A stretch of 64,000 nt of DNA from Hydractinia symbiolongicarpus (Eukaryota; Cnidaria; Hydrozoa; Anthoathecata; Hydractiniidae): NCBI RefSeq assembly GCF_029227915.1, contig NC_079877.1, positions 31,709,851 to 31,773,850 on the forward strand, given 5' to 3'. Under the pieces are notes generated by a model that saw only the letters and a list, made by a program, of their open reading frames with translations, was not told the DNA's origin and made no database searches. Position numbers and translations under genes: made by a program. The first letter of the stretch is position 1; the number at the start of each line of letters is the position of its first letter. Shown piece after piece: positions 40,558-54,013 of the stretch.

Positions 40558-42795
40558 ATGTTGGTACGAATATGTGACGCAACCGTTGTAACTCAAACGG
40601 ATTGACACAGTTAGAAAATCAATGAAATGTAGTTCTTGAAACTCTCTCTATTTCTTCAGCGCGAACTACTGGCTAGGATTGGTCCGACAGTTAAAAAATG
40701 ACTTATTTATCTTATTTTTTTAATAAAGCGCTACCACAGCGCCCAGTGTAATCGCTGAGTTCCAGCAATCATGTCAAATTAAGAAGAATGTTACTTCTTG
40801 TAGTCAAACTGCCTCATTTATCACATTTAAAAGGTCAAAGTCCAAAATCAGTTCAAATAAGTCCCACAGTCAAACGTTTCACTGTTAAAAGCGATGCAAC
40901 CTAGTAATATCCGAATAATATCGCCAAATACATGTTGGTACGAATATGTGACGCAACCGTTGTAACTCAAACGGATTAACGCCAGTATAAAGTCAATGAA
41001 ATGTAGTCTTTGAAACTGTTCCTATTTGTTCAGCGTGTGTTAACGGCCAGGATTGGTCCCACAGTAAGAAAAGTCTTATTTATCTAAATTTTTAAGTAAA
41101 GCGCTACCACAGAGCCTAATGTAGCCGCAGAATTCCAGCAATCATGTCAAATTAAGAAGAATGTTATTCCTTGGAGACCAATTGGCTCATTTATCACATT
41201 TAAAAGGTCACATTCCAGAATCCGATCAATTAATTCCCACAGTCAATCGTTACACTATTAAAAGCAATACAACTTAGTAATATCGGAAGAAAATCACTAA
41301 ATACATGTTGGTACGAATATATGACGCAGCCGTTGTAACTCAAACGGATTGAAACCGTTAGAAAGTCAATGAAATGTAGTTTTTGAAACCGTTGCTATTT
41401 CTTTAGCGCGCGAAAACGGCTAGGATTGGTCCCACAGTAAAGAATGACTTATGTACCTAAATTTTTAAATGAAGCGCTACCACAGCGCGCAGTGTAATCG
41501 CTGAGTTCCGGCAATCATGTCAAATTAAGAAGAATGTTATTCCTTGGAGACCAATTGCCTCATTTATCACATTAATAAGGTCACAGTCCAGAATCAGTTC
41601 AATTAATTCCCACAGTCAATCGTTTCACTGTTAAAAGCAATGCAACTTAGTATTGTCGGAAGAAAATCGCTAAATACATGTTGGTACGAATATGTGACGC
41701 AACCGTTGTAACTCAAACGGATTGACACCGTTAGAAAGTCAAAGAAATGTAGATTTTGAAACTGCCTCTATTTCTTCAGCGCGCGAAAACGGCTAGGATT
41801 GGTCCCACAGCAAAGAAAGACTTATTTATCTAATTTTTAAATAAAGCGCTACCACAGAGCCTACTGAACTCGCTGAATTCCAGCAATCGTGTCGAATTAA
41901 GAAGAATGATATTCCTTGGAGACCAATTGGCTCATTTATCACATTTAAAAGGTCACATTCCAGAATCCGATCAATTAACTCCCACAGTTAATCGTTTCAC
42001 TGTTAAAAGCAATACAACTTAGTAATATCGGAAAAAATTCACTTAATACATGTTGATACAAATATGTGACGCAACCGTTGTAACTCAAACGGATTGACAC
42101 CGTTAGTAAGTCAATGAAATGTAGTTTTTGAAACTGTCTCTATTTCTTCAGCGCAAACTAACGGCTAGGATTAGTCCGACAGTAAAAAATAACTTATTTA
42201 TCTTAAGTTTTTAATAAAGCGCTACCACAGCGCCCAGTGTAATCGCTGAGTTTCAGCAATCATTTTAAATTGAGAAAAATGCTATTCCTTGGAGACCAAT
42301 TGGCTTATTTATGACATTTATAAGGTCACAGTCCAGAATCAGTTCAATTATTTCCCACAGTCAATCGTTACACTATTAAAAGCAATACAACTTAGTAATA
42401 TCGGAAGAAAATCATTAAATACATGTTGGTACGAATATGTGACGCAACCGTTGCAACTCAAACAGATTGACACCGTTAGAAATTCAATGAAATGTAGTTT
42501 TTGAAACCGTCGCTATTTCTTTAGCGCGCGCAAACGGCTAGGATTGATCCCACAGTAAAAAATGACTTATTTACCTAAATTTTTAAATGAAGCGCTACCA
42601 CAGCGCGCAGTGTAATCGCTGAGTTCCGGCAATCATGTCAAATTAAGAAGAATGTTATTTCTTGGAGTCCAGTTGGCTCACTTATCACATTTATAAGGTC
42701 ACAGCCAAAAGTTAGTTCAATTAAGTTGCACAGTCAATCGTTTCACTGTTAAAAGCGATATGACTTAGTAATATCGGAAAGATATCACTAAATAC
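40558..42795 (+). repeat. 2,238-bp (6-monomer) repeat, copy 1
   Basis: Matches downstream sequence at an offset of 2,238 bp. Identity is highest for 41,488-42,855 against 43,726-45,093. The left part (40,558-41,487) carries more differences, such as CCACATT-type monomers with ATCCGATC against ATTCGATC. Shared rare features are TTACACTATTAAAAGC, TTCAAATTGAG or TTTAAATTGAG, and AGCCAAAAGTTAG. The unit also exists once in the left 8,667-bp block (~31,893-34,130). Confidence 0.8.
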
Positions 42796-45093
42796 ATGTT
42801 GGTACGAATATGTGACGTAACCGTTGTAACTCAAACGGATTGACACCGTTAGAAAATCAATGAAATGTAGTTCTTCAAACTCTCTCTATTTCTTCAGCGC
42901 GAACTACTGGCTAGGATTGGTCCGATAGTTAAAAAATGACTTATTTATCTTATTTTTTTAATAAAGCGCTACCACAGCGCCCAGTGTAATCGCTGAGTTC
43001 CAGCAATCATGTCAAATTAAGAAGAATGTTACTTCTTGTAGTCAAACTGCCTCATTTATCACATTTAAAAGGTCAAAGTCCAAAATCAGTTCAAATAAGT
43101 CCCACAGTCAAACGTTTCACTGTTAAAAGCGATGCAACCTAGTAATATCCGAATAATATCGCCAAATACAAGTTGGTACGAATATGTGACGCAACCGTTG
43201 TAACTCAAACGGATTAACGCCAGTATAAAGTCAATGAAATGTAGTCTTTGAAACTGTTCCTATTTGTTCAGCGTGTGTTAACGGCCAGGATTGGTCCCAC
43301 AGTAAGAAAAGTCTTATTTATCTAAATTTTTAAGTAAAGCGCTACCACAGAGCCTAATGTAGCCGCAGAATTCCAGCAATCATGTCAAATTAAGAAGAAT
43401 GTTATTCCTTGGAGACCAATTGGCTCATTTATCACATTTAAAAGGTCACATTCCAGAATTCGATCAATTAATTCCCACAGTCAATCGTTACACTATTAAA
43501 AGCAATACAACTTAGTAATATCGGAAGAAAATCACTAAATACATGTTGGTACGAATATGTGACGCAGCCGTTGTAACTCAAACGGATTGAAACTGTTAGA
43601 ATGTCAATGAAATGTAGTTTTTGAAACCGTTGCTATTTCTTTAGCGCGCGAAAACGGCTAGGATTGGTGCCACAGTAAAGAATGACTTATGTACCTAAAT
43701 TTTTAAATGAAGCGCTACCACAGCGCGCAGTGTAATCGCTGAGTTCCGGCAATCATGTCAAATTAAGAAGAATGTTATTCCTTGGAGACCAATTGCCTCA
43801 TTTATCACATTAATAAGGTCACAGTCCAGAATCAGTTCAATTAATTCCCACAGTCAATCGTTTCACTGTTAAAAGCAATGCAACTTAGTATTGTCGGAAG
43901 AAAATCGCTAAATACATGTTGGTACGAATATGTGACGCAACCGTTGTAACTCAAACGGATTGACACCGTTAGAAAGTCAAAGAAATGTAGATTTTGAAAC
44001 TGCCTCTATTTCTTCAGCGCGCGAAAACGGCTAGAATTGGTCCCACAGCAAAGAAAGACTTATTTATCTAATTTTTAAATAAAGCGCTACCACAGAGTCT
44101 ACTGAACTCGCTGAATTCCAGCAATCGTGTCGAATTAAGAAGAATGTTATTCCTTGAAGACCAATTGGCTCATTTATCACATTTAAAAGGTCACATTCCA
44201 GAATCCGATCAATTAACTCCCACAGTTAATCGTTTCACTGTTAAAAGCAATACAACTTAGTAATATCGGAAAAAAATCACTTAATACATGTTGATACGAA
44301 TATGTGACGCAACCGTTGTAACTCAAACGGATTGACACCGTTAGTAAGTCAATGAAATGTAGTTTTTGAAACTGTCTCTATTTCTTCAGCGCAAACTAAC
44401 GGCTAGGATTAGTCCGACAGTAAAAAATAACTTATTTATCTTAAGTTTTTAATAAAGCGCTACCACAGCGCCCAGTGTAATCGCTGAGTTTCAGCAATCA
44501 TTTCAAATTGAGAAAAATGCTATTCCTTGGAGACCAATTGGCTTATTTATGACATTTATAAGGTCACAGTCCAGAATCAGTTCAATTATTTCCCACAGTC
44601 AATCGTTACACTATTAAAAGCAATACAACTTAGTAATATCGGAAGAAAATCATTAAAAACATGTTGGTACGAATATGTGACGCAACCGTTGCAACTCAAA
44701 CGGATTGACACCGTTAGAAAGTCAATGAAATGTAGTTTTTGAAACCGTCGCTATTTCTTTAGCGCGCGGAAACGGCTAGGATTGATCCCACAGTAAAAAA
44801 TGACTTATTTACCTAAATTTTTAAATGAAGCGCTACCACAGCGCGCAGTGTAATCGCTGAGTTCCGGCAATCATGTCAAATTAAGAAGAATGTTATTTCT
44901 TGGAGTCCAGTTGGCTCACTTATCACATTTATAAGGTCACAGCCAAAAGTTAGTTCAATTAAGTTGCACAGTCAATCGTTTCACTGTTAAAAGCGATATG
45001 ACTTAGTAATATCGGAAAGATATCACTAAATACATGTTGGTACGAATATGTGACGTAACCGTTGTAACTCAAACGGATTGACACCGTTAGAAA
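42796..45093 (+). repeat. 2,238-bp (6-monomer) repeat, copy 2
   Basis: Second copy, running past the end of the 8,667-bp block. The right edge is at ~45,094, where GTTAGAAAGTCAAAG replaces GTTAGAAAATCAATG. Part of this copy (42,796-43,709) also belongs to the second 8,667-bp block, so the two repeat systems overlap. Confidence 0.8.
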
Positions 45094-45811
45094 GTCAAAG
45101 AAATGTAGATTTTGAAACTGCCTCTCTTTCTTCAGCGCGAACTAACGGCTAGGATTGGTCCGACAGTTAAAAATGACTTATTTATCTTAATTTTTAAATA
45201 AAGCGCTACCACAGCGCCCAGTGTAATCGCTGAGTTCCAGCAATCATGTCAAATTAAGAAGAATGTTACTTCTTGTAGTCAAACTGCCTCATTTATCACA
45301 TTTAAAAGGTCAAAGTCCAAAATCAGTTCAAATAAGTCCCACAGTCAAACGTTTCACTGTTAAAAGCGATGCAACCTAGTAATATCCGAATAATATCGCT
45401 AAATACATGTTGGTACGAATATGTGACGCAACCGTTGTAACTCAAACGGATTAACGCCGGTAGAAAGTCAATGAAATGTAGTCTTTGGAACTGTTTCTAT
45501 TTGTTCAGCGCGTGCTAACGGCCAGGATTGGTCCCACAGTAAGAAAAGTCTTATTTATCTAAATTTTTAAATAAAGCGCTACCACAGAGCCTAATGTAGT
45601 CGCAGAATTCCAGCAATCATGTCAAATTAAGAAGAATGTTATTCCTTGGAGACCAATTGGCTCATTTATCACATTTATAAGGTCACATTCCAGAATCCGA
45701 TCAATTAATTCCCACAGTTAATCGTTTCACTGTTAAAAGCAATACAACTTAGTAATATCGGAAAAAAATCACTAATTACATGTTGATACGAATATGTGAC
45801 GCAACCGTTGT
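45094..45811 (+). repeat. Two spacer monomers between blocks
   Basis: About 1.9 monomers not belonging to the recent duplications on either side. They show CTGCCTCTCTTTC, ACTTCTTGTAGTCAAACTGCC and ATCCGATCAATTAATT variants, also found elsewhere in the array (for example ~30,630 and ~56,455). Nothing other than satellite is seen. Confidence 0.75.
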
Positions 45812-48800
45812 AACTCAAACGGATTGACACCGTTAGAAAATCAATGAAATGTAGTTTTTGAAACTGTATCTATTTCTTCAGCGCGAACTAACGACTAGGA
45901 TTTGTCCCACAGTAAAAAATGACTTATTTATCTTAATTTTTTAATAAAGCGCTATCACAGCGCTCAGTGTAATCGCTGAGTTCCATCAATCATGTCAAAT
46001 TAAGAAGAATGTTATTCCTTGGAGAACAATTGGCTCATTTATCACATTCATAAGGTCACAGTCTAGAATCAGTTTAATTAATTCCCACAGTCAATCGTTT
46101 CACTGGTAAAAGCAACACAACTTAGTAATGTCGGAAGAAAGTCACTAAATACATGTTGGTACAAATATGTGACGCAACCGTTGCAACTCAAACGGATTGT
46201 AACCGTTAGAAAATCAATGAAATGTAGTATTGGAAATTGTCTCTATTTCTTCAGCGCGAACTAACGACTAGGATTCGTCTCACAGTAAAAAATGACTTAT
46301 TTATCTTAATTCTTTAATAAAGCGCTACCACAGCGCCCAGTGTAATCGCTGAGTTCCGGCAATCATGTCAAATTAAGAAGAATGTTATTTCTTGGAATCC
46401 AGTTGGCTCACTTATCACATTTATAAGGTCACAGCCCAAAGTTAGTTCAACTAAGTTGCACAGTCAATCGTTTCACTGTTAAAACCGATATGACTTAGTA
46501 ATATCGGAAAGATATCACTAAATACATGTTGGTACGAATGTGTGACGTAACCGTTGTAACTCAAACAGATTTATACTGCTAGAAAGTCAATGAAATGTAG
46601 TCTCTGAAACTGTTCCTATTTATTCAGCGCGTGCTAACGGCCAGGATTGGTCCCACAGCAAAGAAAGGCTTATTTATCTAAATTTTTAAATAAAGCGCTA
46701 CCACAGAGCCTACTGAACTCGCTGAATTCCAGCAATCGTGTCGAATTAAGAAGAATGTTATTCCTTGGAGTCCAATTGGCTCATTTACCGCATTTATGAG
46801 GTCACAGTCCAGAATCAATTCAATTAAATCCCACAGTCAATCGCTTCACTGTTAAAAGCGATTCAACTTAGTAATATCGGAAAAAATCACTAAATACATG
46901 TTGGTACGAATATGTGACGCAACCGTTGTAACTCAAACGGATTGACACCGTTAGAAAGTCAATGAAATGTAGTTTTTGAAACTGTCTCTACTTCTTCAGC
47001 GCGAACTAACGACTAGGATTCGTCCCACAGTAAAAAATGACTTATTTATCTTATTTCTTTAATAAAGCGCTACCACAGCGCCCAGTGTAATCGCTGAGTT
47101 CCAGCAATCATGGCAATTTAATAAGACTGTTATTCATTGGAGAACAATTGGCTCATTTTTCACATTTATAAGATGACAGTCCAGGATCAGTTGAATTAAC
47201 TCCCTCAGTCAATCGTTTCACTGTTAAAAGCAATACAATTTAGTAATATGGGAAAAAAATCACTAAATACATGTTGGTACGAATATGTGACGCAACCGTT
47301 GTAACTTAAACGGATTGACACCGTTAGAAAGTGAATGAAATCTAGTTTTTGAAACTGTCTCTATTTCTTCAGCGCGAACTAACGACTAGGATTCGTCCCA
47401 CAGTAAAAAATGACTTATTTATCTTAATTTTTTAATAAAGCGCTACCACAGCGCCCAGTGTAATCGCTGAGTTCCAGCAATCATGTCAAATTAAGAAGAA
47501 TGTTATTCCTTGGAGAACAATTGCCTCATTTTTCACATTTATAAGGTCACAGTCCAGAATCAGTTCAATTAACTCCCTCAGTGAATCGTTTCACAGTTAA
47601 AAGCAATACAACTTAGAAATATCGGAAGAAAATCACTAAATACATGTTGGTACGAATATGTGACGCAACCGTTGTAACTCAAACGGATTTATACTGCTAG
47701 AAAGTCAATGAAATGTAGTCTCTGAAACTGTTCCTATTTATTCAGCGCGTGCTAACAGCCAGGATTGGTCCCACAGCAAAGAAAGACTTATTTATCTAAA
47801 TTTTTAAATAAAGCGCTACCACAGAGCCTACTGAACTAGCTGAATTCCAGCAATCGTGTCGAATTAAGAAGAGTGTTATTTCTTGGAGTCCAATTGGCTC
47901 ATTTACCGCATTTATGAGGTCACAGTCCAGAATAAATTCAATTAACTCCCTCAGTGAATCGTTTCACAGTTAAAAGCAATACAACTTAGAAATATCGGAA
48001 GAAAATCACTAAATACATGTTGGTACGAATATGTGACGCAACCGTTGTAACTCAAACGGATTTATACTGCTAGAAAGTCAATGAAATCTAGTTTTTGAAA
48101 CTGTCTCTATTTCTTCAGCGCGAACTAACGACTAGGATTCGTCCCACAGTAAAAAATGACTTATTTATCTTAATTTTTTAATAAAGCGCTACCACAGCGC
48201 CCAGTGTAATCGCTGAGTTCCAGCAATCATGTCAAATTAAGAAGAATGTTATTTCTTGGAATCCAGTTGGCTCACTTGTCACATTTATAAGGTCACAGCC
48301 CAAAGTTAGTTCAATTAAGTTGCACAGTCAATCGTTTCACTGTTAAAACCGATATGACTTAGTAATATCGGAAAGATATCACTAAATACATGTTGGTACG
48401 AATATGTGACGTAACCGTTGTAACTCAAACAGATTTATACTGCTAGAAAGTCAATGAAATGTAGTCTCTGAAACTGTTCCTATTTATTCAGCGCGTGCTA
48501 ACGGCCAGGATTGGTCCCACAGCAAAGAAAGACTTATTTATCTAAATTTTTAAATAAAGCGCTACCACAGACGCTACTGAACTCGCTGAATTCCAGCAAT
48601 CGTGTCGAATTAAGAAGAATGTTATTCCTTGGAGTCCAATTGGCTCATTTACCGCATTTATGAGGTCACAGTCCAGAATCAATTCAATTAAATCCCACAG
48701 TCAATCGCTTCACTGTTAAAAGCGATTCAACTTAGTAATATCGGGAAAAATCACTAAATACATGTTGGTACGAATATGTGACGCAACCGTTGTAACTCAA

Positions 48801-49912
48801 ACGGATTGACACCGTTAGAAAGTCAATGAAATGTAGTTTTTGAAACTGTCTCTACTTCTTCAGCGCGAACTAACGACTAGGATTTGTCCCACAGTAAAAA
48901 ATGACTTATTTATCTTATTTCTTTAATAAAGCGCTACCACAGCGCCCAGTGTAATCGCTGAGTTCCAGCAATCATGTCAATTTAATAAGAATGTTATTCA
49001 TTGGAAAACAATTGGCTCATTTTTCACATTTATAAGATGACAGTCCAGAATCAGTTGAATTAACTCCCTCAGTCAATTGTTTCACTGTTAAAAGCAATAC
49101 AATTTAGTAATATGGGAAAAAAATCACTAAATACATGTTGGTACGAATATGTGACGCAACCGTTGTAACTCAAACGGATTGACACCGTTAGAAAATGAAT
49201 GAAATGTAGTTTTTGAAACTGTCTCTATTTCTTCAGCGCGAACTAACGACTAGGATTCGTCCCACAGTAAAAAATGACTTATTTATCTTAATTTTTTAAT
49301 AAAGCGCTACCACAGCGCCCAGTGTAATCGCTGAGTTCCAGCAATCATGTCAAATTAAGAAGAATGTTATTCCTTGGAGAACAATTGCCTCATTTTTCAC
49401 ATTTATAAGGTCACAGTCCAGAATCAGTTCAATTAACTCCCTCAGCGAATCGTTTCACAGTTAAAAGCAATACAACTTAGAAATATCGGAAGAAAATCAC
49501 TAAATACATGTTGGCACGAATATGTGACGCAACCGTTGTAACTCAAACGGATTGACACCGTTAGAAAGTCAATGAAATGTAGTTTTTGAAACTGTCTCTA
49601 TTTCTTCAGCGCGCGAAAACGACTAGGATCCGTCCCACAGTAAAAAATGACTTATTTATCTTAATTTTTTAGTAAAGCGCTACCACAGAGCCCAGTGTAA
49701 TCGCTGATTTCCAGCAATCATGTCAAATTAAGAAGAATGTTATTCCTTGGAGAACAATTGGCTCATTTATCACATTTATAAGGTCACAGTCCAGAATCAG
49801 TTTAATTAATTCCCACAGTCAATCGTTTCACTGTTAAAAGCAATACAACTTAGTAATGTCGGAAGAAAATCACTAAATACATGTTGGTGCGAACATGTGA
49901 CGCAACCGTTGC
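45812..49912 (+). repeat. 4,101-bp (11-monomer) block, copy 1
   Basis: Followed immediately by a second copy at +4,101 bp (11 x 372.8). Differences seen by eye: CAGCGCTCAG (~45,958) against CAGCGCCCAG; CCGTTGTAAC (~47,669) against CCGGTGTAAC; TCACTGTTAAAACC (~48,336) against TCACAGTTAAAACC; GGATTTGTCC (~48,884) against GGATTCGTCC. Shared rare variants include TTCAACTAAGTTGC, GAATGTGTGACG and CAATCATGGCAATTT. Copies begin to agree just after 45,811 / 49,912. Confidence 0.9.
46340..49544 (+). repeat. Older 5-monomer (1,864-bp) repeat inside the 11-monomer unit
   Basis: ~46,340-47,680 resembles ~48,204-49,544 at a 1,864-bp offset. Shared features are CTTGGAATCCAGTTGG, GTTAAAACCGATATGAC, TCTCTACTTCTTCAGC and AAGATGACAGTCCAG. 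Differences are more numerous than between the 4,101-bp copies (for example CATGGCAATTT against CATGTCAATTT). This internal duplication is therefore older, and it is itself present in both 11-monomer copies. Confidence 0.75.
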
Positions 49913-52900
49913 AACTCAAACGGATTGACACCGTTAGAAAATCAATGAAATGTAGTTTTTGAAACTGTATCTATTTCTTCAGCGCGAACTAACGACTAGG
50001 ATTTGTCCCACAGTAAAAAATGACTTATTTATCTTAATTTTTTAATAAAGCGCTATCACAGCGCCCAGTGTAATCGCTGAGTTCCATCAATCATGTCAAA
50101 TTAAGAAGAATGTTATTCCTTGGAGAACAATTGGCTCATTTATCACATTCATAAGGTCACAGTCTAGAATCAGTTTAATTAATTCCCACAGTCAATCGTT
50201 TCACTGGTAAAAGCAACACAACTTAGTAATGTCGGAAGAAAGTCACTAAATACATGTTGGTACAAATATGTGACGCAACCGTTGCAACTCAAACGGATTG
50301 TAACCGTTAGAAAATCAATGAAATGTAGTATTGGAAATTGTCTCTATTTCTTCAGCGCGAACTAACGACTAGGATTCGTCTCACAGTAAAAAATGACTTA
50401 TTTATCTTAATTCTTTAATAAAGCGCTACCACAGCGCCCAGTGTAATCGCTGAGTTCCGGCAATCATGTCAAATTAAGAAGAATGTTATTTCTTGGAATC
50501 CAGTTGGCTCACTTATCACATTTATAAGGTCACAGCCCAAAGTTAGTTCAACTAAGTTGCACAGTCAATCGTTTCACTGTTAAAACCGATATGACTTAGT
50601 AATATCGGAAAGATATCACTAAATACATGTTGGTACGAATGTGTGACGTAACCGTTGTAACTCAAACAGATTTATACTGCTAGAAAGTCAATGAAATGTA
50701 GTCTCTGAAACTGTTCCTATTTATTCAGCGCGTGCTAACGGCCAGGATTGGTCCCACAGCAAAGAAAGGCTTATTTATCTAAATTTTTAAATAAAGCGCT
50801 ACCACAGAGCCTACTGAACTCGCTGAATTCCAGCAATCGTGTCGAATTAAGAAGAATGTTATTCCTTGGAGTCCAATTGGCTCATTTACCGCATTTATGA
50901 GGTCACAGTCCAGAATCAATTCAATTAAATCCCACAGTCAATCGCTTCACTGTTAAAAGCGATTCAACTTAGTAATATCGGAAAAAATCACTAAATACAT
51001 GTTGGTACGAATATGTGACGCAACCGTTGTAACTCAAACGGATTGACACCGTTAGAAAGTCAATGAAATGTAGTTTTTGAAACTGTCTCTACTTCTTCAG
51101 CGCGAACTAACGACTAGGATTCGTCCCACAGTAAAAAATGACTTATTTATCTTATTTCTTTAATAAAGCGCTACCACAGCGCCCAGTGTAATCGCTGAGT
51201 TCCAGCAATCATGGCAATTTAATAAGACTGTTATTCATTGGAGAACAATTGGCTCATTTTTCACATTTATAAGATGACAGTCCAGGATCAGTTGAATTAA
51301 CTCCCTCAGTCAATCGTTTCACTGTTAAAAGCAATACAATTTAGTAATATGGGAAAAAAATCACTAAATACATGTTGGTACGAATATGTGACGCAACCGT
51401 TGTAACTTAAACGGATTGACACCGTTAGAAAGTGAATGAAATCTAGTTTTTGAAACTGTCTCTATTTCTTCAGCGCGAACTAACGACTAGGATTCGTCCC
51501 ACAGTAAAAAATGACTTATTTATCTTAATTTTTTAATAAAGCGCTACCACAGCGCCCAGTGTAATCGCTGAGTTCCAGCAATCATGTCAAATTAAGAAGA
51601 ATGTTATTCCTTGGAGAACAATTGCCTCATTTTTCACATTTATAAGGTCACAGTCCAGAATCAGTTCAATTAACTCCCTCAGTGAATCGTTTCACAGTTA
51701 AAAGCAATACAACTTAGAAATATCGGAAGAAAATCACTAAATACATGTTGGTACGAATATGTGACGCAACCGGTGTAACTCAAACGGATTTATACTGCTA
51801 GAAAGTCAATGAAATGTAGTCTCTGAAACTGTTCCTATTTATTCAGCGCGTGCTAACAGCCAGGATTGGTCCCACAGCAAAGAAAGACTTATTTATCTAA
51901 ATTTTTAAATAAAGCGCTACCACAGAGCCTACTGAACTAGCTGAATTCCAGCAATCGTGTCGAATTAAGAAGAGTGTTATTTCTTGGAGTCCAATTGGCT
52001 CATTTACCGCATTTATGAGGTCACAGTCCAGAATAAATTCAATTAACTCCCTCAGTGAATCGTTTCACAGTTAAAAGCAATACAACTTAGAAATATCGGA
52101 AGAAAATCACTAAATACATGTTGGTACGAATATGTGACGCAACCGTTGTAACTCAAACGGATTTATACTGCTAGAAAGTCAATGAAATCTAGTTTTTGAA
52201 ACTGTCTCTATTTCTTCAGCGCGAACTAACGACTAGGATTCGTCCCACAGTAAAAAATGACTTATTTATCTTAATTTTTTAATAAAGCGCTACCACAGCG
52301 CCCAGTGTAATCGCTGAGTTCCAGCAATCATGTCAAATTAAGAAGAATGTTATTTCTTGGAATCCAGTTGGCTCACTTGTCACATTTATAAGGTCACAGC
52401 CCAAAGTTAGTTCAATTAAGTTGCACAGTCAATCGTTTCACAGTTAAAACCGATATGACTTAGTAATATCGGAAAGATATCACTAAATACATGTTGGTAC
52501 GAATATGTGACGTAACCGTTGTAACTCAAACAGATTTATACTGCTAGAAAGTCAATGAAATGTAGTCTCTGAAACTGTTCCTATTTATTCAGCGCGTGCT
52601 AACGGCCAGGATTGGTCCCACAGCAAAGAAAGACTTATTTATCTAAATTTTTAAATAAAGCGCTACCACAGACGCTACTGAACTCGCTGAATTCCAGCAA
52701 TCGTGTCGAATTAAGAAGAATGTTATTCCTTGGAGTCCAATTGGCTCATTTACCGCATTTATGAGGTCACAGTCCAGAATCAATTCAATTAAATCCCACA
52801 GTCAATCGCTTCACTGTTAAAAGCGATTCAACTTAGTAATATCGGGAAAAATCACTAAATACATGTTGGTACGAATATGTGACGCAACCGTTGTAACTCA

Positions 52901-54013
52901 AACGGATTGACACCGTTAGAAAGTCAATGAAATGTAGTTTTTGAAACTGTCTCTACTTCTTCAGCGCGAACTAACGACTAGGATTCGTCCCACAGTAAAA
53001 AATGACTTATTTATCTTATTTCTTTAATAAAGCGCTACCACAGCGCCCAGTGTAATCGCTGAGTTCCAGCAATCATGTCAATTTAATAAGAATGTTATTC
53101 ATTGGAAAACAATTGGCTCATTTTTCACATTTATAAGATGACAGTCCAGAATCAGTTGAATTAACTCCCTCAGTCAATTGTTTCACTGTTAAAAGCAATA
53201 CAATTTAGTAATATGGGAAAAAAATCACTAAATACATGTTGGTACGAATATGTGACGCAACCGTTGTAACTCAAACGGATTGACACCGTTAGAAAATGAA
53301 TGAAATGTAGTTTTTGAAACTGTCTCTATTTCTTCAGCGCGAACTAACGACTAGGATTCGTCCCACAGTAAAAAATGACTTATTTATCTTAATTTTTTAA
53401 TAAAGCGCTACCACAGCGCCCAGTGTAATCGCTGAGTTCCAGCAATCATGTCAAATTAAGAAGAATGTTATTCCTTGGAGAACAATTGCCTCATTTTTCA
53501 CATTTATAAGGTCACAGTCCAGAATCAGTTCAATTAACTCCCTCAGCGAATCGTTTCACAGTTAAAAGCAATACAACTTAGAAATATCGGAAGAAAATCA
53601 CTAAATACATGTTGGCACGAATATGTGACGCAACCGTTGTAACTCAAACGGATTGACACCGTTAGAAAGTCAATGAAATGTAGTTTTTGAAACTGTCTCT
53701 ATTTCTTCAGCGCGCGAAAACGACTAGGATCCGTCCCACAGTAAAAAATGACTTATTTATCTTAATTTTTTAGTAAAGCGCTACCACAGAGCCCAGTGTA
53801 ATCGCTGATTTCCAGCAATCATGTCAAATTAAGAAGAATGTTATTCCTTGGAGAACAATTGGCTCATTTATCACATTTATAAGGTCACAGTCCAGAATCA
53901 GTTTAATTAATTCCCACAGTCAATCGTTTCACTGTTAAAAGCAATACAACTTAGTAATGTCGGAAGAAAATCACTAAATACATGTTGGTGCGAACATGTG
54001 ACGCAACCGTTGC
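49913..54013 (+). repeat. 4,101-bp (11-monomer) block, copy 2
   Basis: Second copy. Agreement with copy 1 runs 28 bases beyond the nominal end and stops at 54,042 (GTCAATG against ATCAATG). The junction therefore lies within 49,913-49,940, a stretch containing AACGG and CCGTT of the monomer's dyad cluster. Confidence 0.9.

Larger units (their letters stand above)
35043..43709 (+). repeat. 8,667-bp block, copy 2
   Basis: Second copy, abutting the first. The junction lies within 35,043-35,058, a 16-base stretch (AAGCGCTACCACAGCG) common to both parents. To its left, AATGAAGCGC follows the downstream type. To its right, CGCCCAGTG follows the type at 26,392. The match with copy 1 continues 16 bases past the nominal end, to 43,725. 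Confidence 0.9.
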
